NCBI RefSeq assembly: GCF_938023125.1
Contig: NZ_CALHDW010000015.1
Coordinates: 1-62,173, forward strand
From: an uncultured Porphyromonas sp.
Lineage (GTDB): Bacteria; Bacteroidota; Bacteroidia; Bacteroidales; Porphyromonadaceae
Direction of reading: 5' to 3'
Length of the DNA: 62,173 nucleotides
Shown: positions 27,155 through 35,443 of the stretch, piece after piece
Position numbering within the stretch: the first letter of the stretch is position 1
Layout of the letters: each line of letters starts with the position of its first letter
Made by a program: the position numbers and the translations under genes
Notes under the pieces: generated by a model
Told to the model about the DNA's origin: nothing
The model's database searches: none
The model's input: the letters and a program-made list of their open reading frames with translations, nothing else

Positions 27155-28444
27155 ATGCCCACAACTTCACGCCCTTTGCAAGTAGTTCATCTCTGTACCA
27201 GCGATAGTGCGGGTGGAGCCGCTATTGCAGCGCGGCGTCTCATGATGGCACAGCGTGAGGCCGGCCTCGAAGCCTTCATGCTTGTACTCCATGCTTCGCA
27301 TCGGGAGCCTGCTATTCATGCTTTACGGAGCGATAGCGTTTACTCTCGGGGGATTGCGCAATGGAAAAAAGCTCTTGAGGTAGGTGCCGCATGGGTGGCT
27401 CAAGGCTTTCGTCGGGCTCACGTTTTCGATGTATCCTTGCCGATTGCCGGTTTTTCTCTTAAGCACCATCCCCTTATTCTTGAGGCGGATGTTATCCATA
27501 TTCATTGGATCAATCAGGGCTTTCTTGGGCTCTCATCCCTCCGTGATCTGCTGCAACTGAAGAAAAAAGTACTCTTCACCCTTCACGATGAGTGGGCTTT
27601 TACCTCTATCTGCCATCACGCTCGAGACTGCCGCCGTTTTGCTGAGCCTCGGGGGTGTCATGACTGTCCCCAGTTGCAACCCGGGATTCCTTTCTTCGAT
27701 CCGGCACAGAGGTTCTTCCGTGCTAAGCAGGCTCTCTATCAAGAGTTATCCCCCGCTTTTGTGGGGTGTAGCGAATGGATTGCAGGCGAGGCTCGTCAGT
27801 CATTGCTAACGCAGGATTGCCGTGTGGAGGCGATCCCCAATGTCTTCGACTCCAAGACGTTTACCCCTATCCCCCGGGAGCAGGCTCGCATGCAGCTGGG
27901 GCTGCCGGTGGATAGACCTATACTCCTTTTTGGGGCAGCTCGTACCGACGATCCCCGCAAGGGTTTTGCCGAGATGCTCAAGGCTCTTCAGATTTTCTAT
28001 GCAACGCCCTATGCTCAGGAGCAGAAGCCTCTCGCCCTTCTCTTTGGGAAGATATCTCATCCCGAGTTGCTTTCGTCGCTCGCTCCCATCGAGTGTACGT
28101 GTGTGGGATACCTATCGGCAAGTGATATGGCGCTCCATTATGCTGCTGCCAACCTATATGTAACACCCTCTCTTGAGGAGAATCTACCCAATACCATCAT
28201 AGAGGCGGCCGCCATGGAGTGTCCTACGGTTGCGTTTGAAGTGGGAGGAATCCCCGAGATTATAACTCATGGAGTTACGGGCTACTTGGCTCGCTATCGT
28301 GATGTGTCTGACTTGGCCAGGGGGATCGAAGAGGTGCTCCGTGCCACCGAAAAAGGCCCAATAGCCCAATGCCGTACCGATGTGTTCCATCGCTATGATA
28401 CCTCAAGTATTGTACAACGATACCTTAATGTATACACCTCTTAA
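27155..28444 (+). CDS. Glycosyltransferase family 4
   Basis: The 429-residue protein has the GT-B fold signatures. The N-terminal segment VVHLCTSDSAGGAAIAAR is the acceptor-side start. The C-terminal donor-binding motif spans about residues 340-360, with the E-x7-E pair around EENLPNTIIEAAAM and GGIPEII. It transfers a sugar from a nucleotide donor, probably for lipopolysaccharide or capsule. Its acceptor is unknown. It is likely on the same transcript as holB and the following flavodoxin gene (14-base gap). Confidence 0.88.
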   Translation: MPTTSRPLQVVHLCTSDSAGGAAIAARRLMMAQREAGLEAFMLVLHASHREPAIHALRSDSVYSRGIAQWKKALEVGAAWVAQGFRRAHVFDVSLPIAGFSLKHHPLILEADVIHIHWINQGFLGLSSLRDLLQLKKKVLFTLHDEWAFTSICHHARDCRRFAEPRGCHDCPQLQPGIPFFDPAQRFFRAKQALYQELSPAFVGCSEWIAGEARQSLLTQDCRVEAIPNVFDSKTFTPIPREQARMQLGLPVDRPILLFGAARTDDPRKGFAEMLKALQIFYATPYAQEQKPLALLFGKISHPELLSSLAPIECTCVGYLSASDMALHYAAANLYVTPSLEENLPNTIIEAAAMECPTVAFEVGGIPEIITHGVTGYLARYRDVSDLARGIEEVLRATEKGPIAQCRTDVFHRYDTSSIVQRYLNVYTS

Positions 28445-28458
28445 TACTAGAATGCCCT

Positions 28459-29076
28459 ATGTATAAGTCTTCCCTACCCATCCGGACAATCAGCCACTGG
28501 GGGCGTAAATGCTCCCTGTTCCTCCTTCTTGGGATGCTTTTCTCTTTTTCCAATCTCCAGGCCCGAGAAAATAAGAAGGTGCTCGTGGCCTACTTTTCGC
28601 TCCGTGGAGGCGTCACCAAGCAGGTCGCCGAGGAGATTCATCGGAAGGTGGGAGGCGATCTCTTCCGCATCGAGCCCGCGGAGCCCTATCCCAGCGAGTA
28701 TAGTGATGTAGTGGCCCGTGCCAAGGAGGAGCGTAACAATAATGTCTACCCCAAGATCAAGAGAAAGGTGCCCCGATTTGCTACCTACGATACGATTTAT
28801 CTAGGTATCCCTATCTGGTTTGGTCAGTTGCCCGGGGTAGTAAAAACCTTCATCGCCCAACATGATTTTCGAGGAAAAGTAGTGGTGCCTTTTGCAACAA
28901 GCGGCAAGAGTGGCATCGCCAAGCTGATGCCCCATTTGACGCAGCAGCTCCCCAAGTCTCGGTTGATGGAGGGAATCTTGATACTCAAGGACGAGGTAGA
29001 TAGCTCTGCACCACGGATTGATCAATGGCTTCGTACTTTGCAGCCCTACAGAGAGGCCCCGAAAAAAGACAGCTGA
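28459..29076 (+). CDS. Exported flavodoxin-like protein
   Basis: The 205-residue protein has an N-terminal hydrophobic segment (about 18-33, ending NLQA) that looks like a signal peptide. A flavodoxin domain follows: VLVAYFSLRGGVTKQVAE is the FMN phosphate loop, YLGIPIWFGQLPGVV the second flavin loop. Flavodoxins are normally cytoplasmic, so an exported form is uncommon, though related secreted flavodoxins occur in Bacteroidota. It may serve periplasmic electron transfer. The gene is the last of a run that starts at holB. Confidence 0.85.
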   Translation: MYKSSLPIRTISHWGRKCSLFLLLGMLFSFSNLQARENKKVLVAYFSLRGGVTKQVAEEIHRKVGGDLFRIEPAEPYPSEYSDVVARAKEERNNNVYPKIKRKVPRFATYDTIYLGIPIWFGQLPGVVKTFIAQHDFRGKVVVPFATSGKSGIAKLMPHLTQQLPKSRLMEGILILKDEVDSSAPRIDQWLRTLQPYREAPKKDS

Positions 29077-29091
29077 TTTTCGAGGGATTTT

Positions 29092-29175
29092 CTGCCTGGT
29101 TTTGAAAATTTTCTTGCCCGGAAAGGGAGCCCATTTCTGCCCGAGAAATAAAATTTTCCAGGGCAGGATTTTTTT
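29092..29175 (+). terminator. Terminator after the flavodoxin gene
   Basis: CTGCCTGG and GAAAATTTT (29092-29112) pair with AAAATTTTCCAGGGCAG (29150-29166), leaving a five-base bulge, followed by seven T residues. The loop contains the TTCTGCCCGAGAAA motif also seen, with changes, at about 459 and 16759. Confidence 0.7.
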
Positions 29176-29507
29176 ATTTTCTGGCGAGGAGAAAAACGAT
29201 CAATCCCGACATGGCTGTTTTACCGAGGTTGGCCAGAGAGGATGGGGGAGCGCAAGGAGAGTAGATCCCTGCAGTAGAATGGGGCCTCTATGATAGTCTC
29301 TTTTGTGTCCTCCGATGGGGTGGTAATCACGCTCTTTGTGACTTAGAAGTCGATAATTCTTTGCGAATTGTAGCCCCTAATTGCGGGGAAAAGATTAGAT
29401 TTGCGGTTGAAATGCGAGTGGGGAAGTGCCCTAAAACTCGTGAATTTCTCTCAAGTATCTGATAATCAAAGATAAAAAGTACAGGTGCTATGAGGGGGAA
29501 ATCGTTT
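29176..29507. other. Intergenic gap before tRNA-Ser
   Basis: No gene is seen. TAGATTTG (29396-29403) could be a -7 element for the tRNA at 29508, but no -33 lies at the right distance. Nothing else is assignable. Confidence 0.4.
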
Positions 29508-29595
29508 GGAGAGATGCTCGAGTGGTTGAAGAGGCACGCCTGGAAAGTGTGTAAACGCCAAAAGTGTTTCATGGGTTCGAATCCCATTCTCTCCG
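29508..29595 (+). tRNA. tRNA-Ser (GGA)
   Basis: An 88-base class II tRNA starts GGAGAGATGCTCGAG, with the anticodon loop CTGGAAA (GGA), a long variable arm and G as discriminator, as expected for serine. Confidence 0.96.
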
Positions 29596-29716
29596 CAGAA
29601 CTTTGAGGGCGAGAAATGAAGCCTAAAGGGATAGTCCTTCGCCTTATTATCGCCATCAAAGGAAAAGTGTAATAGAACAAATTAAAAAGATAGAACAATT
29701 TAATCTCAACGTCAAG

Positions 29717-30547
29717 ATGAAAAAGTTATTTGCAACTCTTGCCTGCACCGCCTTGTTGTCAGTGAGCATTACCACTGCTTCGTGGGCTCAAGACCAACCC
29801 GCACAAGCTCCCGAGGCTCCTGCCACTGAAGAAGTAGCAGCTCCTGCTGTAGCGGATCAAGAGGAAACCCAAGAAGCTGCTGAAGCTCCTGCCGAAGCTC
29901 CTGCCGAAGAAGCTAGCTTCCATCAGGCTCTTAAGACGAAATTCATCGAAGGGGGTGCCGACTTTATGGCCATTATTGCTCTCGCCCTCATCCTTGGTCT
30001 CGCTCTCTGTATGGAGCGTATCATTTACCTCAACCTCTCAGACACTAACGTAGATAAGCTACTCAAGGGTATCGAAGATGCTCTTGCTCGTGGTGATGTA
30101 GAGGGTGCTAAGAAAATTGCTCGTGAGACTCGTGGTCCTGTAGCTTCTATTGCTTACCAAGGTCTTATGCGTATGGATCAAGGCATTGACATCGTTGAAC
30201 GCTCTATCACGTCATACGGTGGGGTACAAGGTGGTCTTCTCGAAAAGAACCTCTCTTGGATTACTCTCTTCATTGCCATGGCTCCCTCTCTCGGGTTCCT
30301 CGGTACTGTAGTTGGTATGGTTATGGCCTTCGACAAGATCGAAAAGGTGGGTGACATCAGCCCGACGGTTGTTGCCGGTGGTATGAAGGTTGCTCTTATT
30401 ACGACCATCTTCGGTCTTATCGTAGCTCTTATCCTTCAGCTTTTCTACAACTACATCCTCAGCAAGGTAGAGTCTATCCTCAACAAGATGGAAGACGCTT
30501 CTATCTCACTCCTCGACTTGGTTATCAAGTACAATATTAAAAAGTAA
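29717..30547 (+). CDS. exbB: ExbB/TolQ/MotA-family proton channel protein with extended N-terminus
   Basis: The 276-residue protein begins with a signal-peptide-like segment (1-24, ending SWAQ), then an Ala/Pro/Glu-rich acidic linker (about 25-70). The ExbB core follows, with three helices (about 80-98, 180-205, 220-245) and a cytoplasmic loop. It forms the proton channel that powers TonB. The N-terminal periplasmic extension is not found in E. coli ExbB. It is first in an operon with a small membrane protein and two ExbD proteins; no tonB is nearby. Confidence 0.9.
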   Translation: MKKLFATLACTALLSVSITTASWAQDQPAQAPEAPATEEVAAPAVADQEETQEAAEAPAEAPAEEASFHQALKTKFIEGGADFMAIIALALILGLALCMERIIYLNLSDTNVDKLLKGIEDALARGDVEGAKKIARETRGPVASIAYQGLMRMDQGIDIVERSITSYGGVQGGLLEKNLSWITLFIAMAPSLGFLGTVVGMVMAFDKIEKVGDISPTVVAGGMKVALITTIFGLIVALILQLFYNYILSKVESILNKMEDASISLLDLVIKYNIKK

Positions 30548-30565
30548 TTACCCCCATTAGTAGTT

Positions 30566-31045
30566 ATGTCTGTAACAAAATCTAGAAAGATATCCAGTTG
30601 GACGTTCCTCGCTCTCCTGGTTGTCTCAGTTCTAATGTGTGTTGCCTTCTTTATGGGTGGTTCGCACATGGAGGGGACGAATAAGGCCTATGAGCTTACG
30701 GGAGCATTCCTCGGATGGGTATACATACTCACAGGCTTAACCCTAGTGGTTACCTTGTGTTTTGCCATAAGCGGCTTCTTCAGAAGTTTTAAGCAGAACC
30801 CAAAGAAGGCTCTTACCGGTCTTGTTGGTTTGGTGGCTCTTATATTGCTACTCGTTATCACGTACGCTATTGGCAATGGAGACCCCGCCGCTATGAGCTC
30901 TGTAAACGAAGACTCTCAGAAGTATCTTACTGCGGGCTGGCTCAAAACCGCCGATATGGTGCTTTACAGCAGTTATGCACTTATTGCAGCAACTCTTGTT
31001 TTGATCATTTGGGGAGCAATCCGCCGCAGTCTACTAAAGAAGTAA
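30566..31045 (+). CDS. Unrecognised four-helix membrane protein in the exb operon
   Basis: The 159-residue protein has four predicted membrane helices (about 11-31, 46-69, 83-103, 132-153) and a short periplasmic segment rich in D/S/N between helices 3 and 4. I know no function. Its position, 19 bases after exbB and 28 before exbD, with the same strand and tight spacing, suggests it belongs to the ExbB/ExbD motor. It could be a stator accessory. Confidence 0.7.
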   Translation: MSVTKSRKISSWTFLALLVVSVLMCVAFFMGGSHMEGTNKAYELTGAFLGWVYILTGLTLVVTLCFAISGFFRSFKQNPKKALTGLVGLVALILLLVITYAIGNGDPAAMSSVNEDSQKYLTAGWLKTADMVLYSSYALIAATLVLIIWGAIRRSLLKK

Positions 31046-31072
31046 TTATCAAATTAAATCAGTAATAAGAGC

Positions 31073-31681
31073 ATGGCTAAGTCTAAAAAGAAAGTACCAG
31101 GCATTAATGGTTCGTCTATGGCCGATATCTCTTTTATTCTTCTGATCTTCTTTTTGATAACTACTTCAATGGATACGGATAAGGGTATTAAGCGCCGTCT
31201 CCCGCCGCTTGTGCCCAAAGAAGAACAACATGATGATATAGAGATTAACGACCGCAACATCATGCAGTTGCTCGTTAATCGTAAGGACCAGATTGCCGTA
31301 CTGCGTAAGACGGCAGGTGGCGAGAGTACTCAGCTTATCTCTATCGAAGATCTTAAAGAGCGTGTAAAAGAATTTGTGGTGAACCCCCATAACAGTCCTG
31401 AGTTGCCCGAAAAGGAAACTCGTGAGATCCCTGGGCTCGGTATGGTTGAGACCACAACTCTTAGCTATGCGATCTCTCTTAAGAATGAGGTAGAAACGAG
31501 TTATCAGATGTTCATCAATGTACAAAATGAGATCCTCAAGGCTTACAACGAAATCTGGGATGAGTACGCTCGTGCGAAGTTCAATACTCCCTACGAAGAG
31601 CTCAGTACCGATAAGCAAAAGATGGTTCTTGATGTGTACCCGATGCACCTCTCCGAAATGCCTTTGTCGAACCTCAAGTAA
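31073..31681 (+). CDS. exbD: ExbD-type biopolymer transport protein (long form)
   Basis: The 202-residue protein begins MAKSKKKVPGINGSSMADISFILLIFFLITTSMD. The single N-terminal helix carries the essential membrane aspartate (MADISFIL), the proton-binding residue of ExbD. The periplasmic domain is longer than in E. coli ExbD (141 residues), with an extra segment around 85-160. With ExbB it couples the proton gradient to outer-membrane transport. Confidence 0.92.
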   Translation: MAKSKKKVPGINGSSMADISFILLIFFLITTSMDTDKGIKRRLPPLVPKEEQHDDIEINDRNIMQLLVNRKDQIAVLRKTAGGESTQLISIEDLKERVKEFVVNPHNSPELPEKETREIPGLGMVETTTLSYAISLKNEVETSYQMFINVQNEILKAYNEIWDEYARAKFNTPYEELSTDKQKMVLDVYPMHLSEMPLSNLK

Positions 31682-31699
31682 TTAGTAAGGAAGATAGTA

Positions 31700-32185
31700 A
31701 TGGGAAAATTCAGTAAAAATGGCGGACGTGAGATGCCGGAACTCAACACTTCCTCTCTCCCCGACCTTATCTTTGCATTCCTGTTCTTTATCATGATGGT
31801 TACGAGCATCCGCGAAGTAACAGCCAAGGTAGAGTACAGCAATCTTCCTCGCGCTACAGAGCTTACAAAGCTCGAAGAGAAGTCGCTCGTGTCTTACCTC
31901 TACGTAGGTAAGCCCATTGCAGCCTATCGCGCAAAGTTCGGTAATAACTCTTGCATTCAAATTAACGACAAAATTATCCAGAATACGGAGCTTGTCTATG
32001 ACTTTGTAAAGCAAGAAGAGGCCAAGATACAAGATGAGCGTAAGAAGCTTATGACCATCTCTATCAAAGCTGATGCCGATACGAAGATGAAGATTATATC
32101 GGATATTAAGTATCAACTTCGCCGTGCCGACGCGCTCAACATCAGCTACTCGGCACGTCAGCCGGGAGGTCAGCAGAGCCGTTAA
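31700..32185 (+). CDS. exbD: Second ExbD-type biopolymer transport protein
   Basis: The 161-residue protein also has one N-terminal helix with the conserved Asp (SLPDLIFAFLFFIMM) and a compact periplasmic domain. It follows the first ExbD after 18 bases. Two different ExbD proteins with one ExbB suggest a heteromeric stator, as in other Bacteroidota. A terminator closes the operon. Confidence 0.92.
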   Translation: MGKFSKNGGREMPELNTSSLPDLIFAFLFFIMMVTSIREVTAKVEYSNLPRATELTKLEEKSLVSYLYVGKPIAAYRAKFGNNSCIQINDKIIQNTELVYDFVKQEEAKIQDERKKLMTISIKADADTKMKIISDIKYQLRRADALNISYSARQPGGQQSR

Positions 32186-32236
32186 TCGGACTCTCAACAC
32201 CTCTTCTATGAGGCTATAGAAATTACCAAAAAGAGA

Positions 32237-32277
32237 AGAGAGGGCGCATTTTTCTAAAGTGCACCCTCTCTTTGTTT
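32237..32277 (+). terminator. Terminator of the exb operon
   Basis: AGAGAGGG (32237-32244) and CCCTCTCT (32264-32271), with inner GCA/TGC, form a stem followed by TTGTTTTT. Confidence 0.75.
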
Positions 32278-32326
32278 TTAGTTAGGAGCTACTCCTACTA
32301 AGTAGCAGAAGAATGGGCATCTTCCC

Positions 32327-32357
32327 TTGGGAGATCCCCGACAAATAGCTACTTTTG
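32327..32357 (+). promoter_or_regulatory. Bacteroidota-type promoter of gltX
   Basis: TTG (32327-32329) and TACTTTTG (32350-32357) are 20 bases apart, 55 bases before the gltX ATG. Confidence 0.6.
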
Positions 32358-32411
32358 TTGTGCTATTGAGCATAGAAAAGAATACACAATACACTAGAGA
32401 AAGAATAGAAT

Positions 32412-33932
32412 ATGACTTCAACCTCCCAAAAGCCACGTGTGCGGTTTGCACCCAGTCCTACGGGGCCACTCCATATCGGAGGGGTGCGTACAGCTTTGTA
32501 TAATTACCTGTTTGCTCGTCATTTTGGTGGCGATATGCTACTACGTATTGAGGATACGGATAGCAAGCGTTTTGTACCGGGTGCCGAGGCCTATATATTG
32601 GAAGCACTTAATTGGCTTGGGATAGAGATAGATGAAGGTGTAGGTGTAGGGGGTGAGTGTGGCCCCTATCGCCAGAGCGAACGCCGAGATATTTATCGCG
32701 AGTACGTAGCCCAACTATTGCGCGAGGGGAAGGCTTATAAGGCCTACGATACGGCCGAGGAGCTAGAGGCCGCCCGTAATGCCATCCCCAACTTCCAGTA
32801 CGATGCCACTACCCGCAATAGCATGAAAAACGATCTTGTCCTTAGTGAGGCAGAGGTCCGAGCTTTGGAAGAGGCGGGAGTACCCTACGTAGTACGTATC
32901 AAGATCGAGCCCGGAGAAGAAGTCGTGGTAAACGACCTAATCCGTGGCGAGGTACGTATCAATTCATCAATTATAGACGACAAGGTGCTCTACAAGAGTA
33001 GCGATGACCTGCCTACCTATCACCTTGCCAATATTGTGGACGACCACCTAATGGGTATTACTCATGTGATACGAGGGGAAGAGTGGTTACCTAGTGCCCC
33101 CTTGCACAAGCTCCTCTATAGAGCGTTGGGTTGGGAAGATACAATGCCCCAATTTGCTCACCTTGCCCTCTTGCTCAAGCCCGAAGGGAATGGTAAGCTC
33201 AGCAAGCGAGATGGCGATCGATTGGGCTTCCCCGTATTCCCTCTCGAGTGGCACGACCCCGAGAGTAAGGCCATTTCCATGGGGTACCGTGAGAGTGGTT
33301 ACCTGCCCGAGGCTGTTGTCAATTTCCTTGCCCTCTTGGGGTGGAATCCCGGAGATAACCGAGAAGTGATGACTCGGGAGGAGTTGATAGAGGCTTTCTC
33401 GCTCGATAAGTGCAGTAAGTCGGGGGCTAAATTCGATTTCGAGAAGGGCAAGTGGTTCAATCATCGCTACTTGCAGGAGGCGCCTATTGAGCATATTGCC
33501 ACTCTATTTACTCCTATTTTGGAGCAGCATCATGTAGCCGTACCTGCCAATCTCGAGAGCATCCTCAGCGTGGTGCGAGACCGAGTTCAATTGATTCCTC
33601 AGCTTTGGGATGAGACCTATTTCTTCTTCTTGGCGCCCGAAGAGTACGACGAAAAAACGGTGAAGAAGCGTTGGAAGGCAGAGTCTTCACTCCAAATGCG
33701 TGAAATTATCGATCTATTGAATGCTCAACCCGCCTTCGAAAGCGAGGCATTGGGAGAGGCTCTCAATAGTTTCATTCAGACCAAAGAGTATAGTATGGGA
33801 GGGGTGATGAATGCCCTTCGCCTAGCGCTTGTTGGGGCTCCCAAGGGGCCTCATATTAACGAGATTATCTACCTGCTTGGGCGAGAAGAAAGCATCCGAC
33901 GCATTGAGCGTGCTATTGCACAGCTCGGTTAA
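32412..33932 (+). CDS. gltX: Glutamyl-tRNA synthetase
   Basis: The 506-residue protein has both class I signatures: the HIGH-type motif PSPTGPLHIGG (about 14-24) and the KMSKS-type motif KLSKRDG (about 262-268). It charges tRNA-Glu, which also feeds tetrapyrrole synthesis. Single gene with its own promoter and terminator. Confidence 0.97.
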   Translation: MTSTSQKPRVRFAPSPTGPLHIGGVRTALYNYLFARHFGGDMLLRIEDTDSKRFVPGAEAYILEALNWLGIEIDEGVGVGGECGPYRQSERRDIYREYVAQLLREGKAYKAYDTAEELEAARNAIPNFQYDATTRNSMKNDLVLSEAEVRALEEAGVPYVVRIKIEPGEEVVVNDLIRGEVRINSSIIDDKVLYKSSDDLPTYHLANIVDDHLMGITHVIRGEEWLPSAPLHKLLYRALGWEDTMPQFAHLALLLKPEGNGKLSKRDGDRLGFPVFPLEWHDPESKAISMGYRESGYLPEAVVNFLALLGWNPGDNREVMTREELIEAFSLDKCSKSGAKFDFEKGKWFNHRYLQEAPIEHIATLFTPILEQHHVAVPANLESILSVVRDRVQLIPQLWDETYFFFLAPEEYDEKTVKKRWKAESSLQMREIIDLLNAQPAFESEALGEALNSFIQTKEYSMGGVMNALRLALVGAPKGPHINEIIYLLGREESIRRIERAIAQLG

Positions 33933-33955
33933 TCGGTCCCTCTTAATAAGAAAAT

Positions 33956-34000
33956 CTCCTCTCCTTGTGGTCTCTTGCCATAGGGAGAGGAGTTCTTTTT
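33956..34000 (+). terminator. Terminator after gltX
   Basis: CTCCTCTCC (33956-33964) and GGAGAGGAG (33984-33992) form a nine-base stem, followed by TTCTTTTT. Confidence 0.8.
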
Positions 34001-34354
34001 CTAGGGGCTACTCAGAGAGCCCCAACTTTTCCTCAACGCTTTTTGCTCTTGGAGCCCCATTCGATCGATTTTTCATCATTTTATTCCACCCTTGTAAAGT
34101 GAATAGGGGGACTTTTATACCTTTCTCTTAGGCGGATTGAGGTTCCGCTGGTGAGAAAGTTTGTAAGTTTCTTTATTCATTTCTTATTAGAGGAGTTAGC
34201 AGTGTTGCTTTCCCCGGCTGCCTTTTGGAAGACTATAAATTCGGAGGTTGCTTCATAGCTATCTCCTTTTTCTGTCACATAGGGATCCTTTGGTGGGGAC
34301 TTTTCACCTGCCAATTCCATCTTTTTTGTATCTTTGCCGTAAGAAGACTTAGCA
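34001..34354. other. Intergenic gap upstream of the coiled-coil/zapA genes
   Basis: No gene is supported. TATCTTTG (34329-34336) is a likely -7 element for the coiled-coil gene starting at 34355, but no -33 is found at normal spacing. An open minus-strand frame here has no family features. Confidence 0.45.
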
Positions 34355-34651
34355 ATGACTAGGCAGGAAGCAGAGTATTTGCAGCGGCTGGAGCGTGCTT
34401 TTGGAGGTCTCTCGCAGCTTTTGGAACGCCAACAGGTGTACATTTCGGAGCTACAGGCTCGGGTGAAGTACCTTGAAGGGGAGCGTTTGAGACTGGAGGA
34501 GAGCTTGACTACGGAGCAGCAAAAGAATAACGCTTTGCTTACAGCTCGGATGATTATTGCACAAGACAAAGATTGGGCAGATGCTCGTCAGCGTCTTGTA
34601 GGGTTGAAAAAAAACATCCAAGAGGCCCTACGCCTTTTGGAGACAGAATAA
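34355..34651 (+). CDS. Small coiled-coil protein upstream of zapA
   Basis: The 98-residue protein is mostly alpha-helical with leucine heptads from about 8 to 55 (ERAFGGLSQLLERQQVY, LQARVKYLEGERLRLEESL) and no signal peptide. I do not recognise a named family. In Bacteroidota a coiled-coil gene is often found just before zapA. It could be a ZapB-like partner, linking ZapA to other division proteins, but sequence alone does not show this. The gap to zapA is 128 bases. Confidence 0.65.
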   Translation: MTRQEAEYLQRLERAFGGLSQLLERQQVYISELQARVKYLEGERLRLEESLTTEQQKNNALLTARMIIAQDKDWADARQRLVGLKKNIQEALRLLETE

Positions 34652-34779
34652 GAAGCCGGAGAAGAAGGAGCCTCTCCGAGAGTTGAGGGAAGTGTCCCTA
34701 TGATGGAAGAGAACGGCTTAAAGGAAGCGATACGTAGGACGAGAGAGCATGTGTAGCATACACATAAAAAGGAAAAAGT

Positions 34780-35163
34780 ATGTCTCAAAAACCTATTGTG
34801 CAGCGTAAGAGCTCGAGCGTAGCTACAGAGTCCGAACCGACGATGAAGGCGAGGATTATAGTGGATAGTGTAGAGCTTAATCTCAAGAAAATCCCCGTCT
34901 CCCAAGATGGTGGATACCGCAGAGCTGCTGATTTTGCTACGGATCGTATCCTTCATTACCGTCGTCTCTATGGAGGGAGTATGGAGCAGATCACGGAGCA
35001 ACCGCGTCTTATGGCGTTGCTGGAGACCGCTTATTTGTTGGATCTTACGACCCAACGAGCCGATCACTCCGATACCGAAGAGTCCTTGGCTAGGTTGTGT
35101 ACTGATGCCGAAATGCTCTTGGAGCAGTACAAAACCCTCGTAGACGATTTGCCTTCACTCTAG
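34780..35163 (+). CDS. zapA: Cell division protein ZapA
   Basis: The 127-residue protein matches ZapA in its RIIVDSVELNLK start (about 24-35), the YRRAADFATDRI helix and the long C-terminal coiled coil. About 20 Ser/Thr-rich residues precede the usual start; an internal ATG (at residue 22, MKARIIVD) is an alternative. ZapA bundles FtsZ filaments at the septum. rny follows after 280 bases. Confidence 0.87.
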   Translation: MSQKPIVQRKSSSVATESEPTMKARIIVDSVELNLKKIPVSQDGGYRRAADFATDRILHYRRLYGGSMEQITEQPRLMALLETAYLLDLTTQRADHSDTEESLARLCTDAEMLLEQYKTLVDDLPSL

Positions 35164-35443
35164 TAGTGCAGAGAGGCGGATCTTGCTAAGGGGATGCGGA
35201 GCAAATGGCTCCTAATTGTGCCTTAGGCGAGTGCTTCTATTCTTTTTATCCCAATATCCGATAGTCTTTGTGTTAAGTTGGAATGTCCTTCACAGAGAGG
35301 GAGATTTTTCTCTGTCGTAGGGTGAGGAAATCATGCGCCTCTCTTCTTTTTTGGAGAAGAAAAGTCATGGAGGCAAAGTAAACAAACTGGCTTGCTAAGA
35401 GGGAGAGAGTCCCTTTTCGAGTTAGGACAAAGAGAGACAGATT
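35164..35443 (+). other. Structured gap between zapA and rny
   Basis: A long hairpin closes with CTAAGG (35186-35191) and CCTTAG (35221-35226) around a GGAGC/GCTCC stem (35198-35212). Downstream are ACAGAGA/TCTCTGT and CTTCT/AGAAG hairpins, and GCCTC/GAGGC around 35337-35374. In proteobacteria the 6S RNA gene lies next to zapA, so an RNA gene is conceivable, but I cannot show the typical long duplex with a central bubble. Confidence 0.3.

Noticed and set aside
34177..34569. A 130-codon minus-strand frame over the coiled-coil gene
   Set aside because: Antisense to a heptad-rich gene with a plausible -7 element; serine/cysteine-rich shadow translation.
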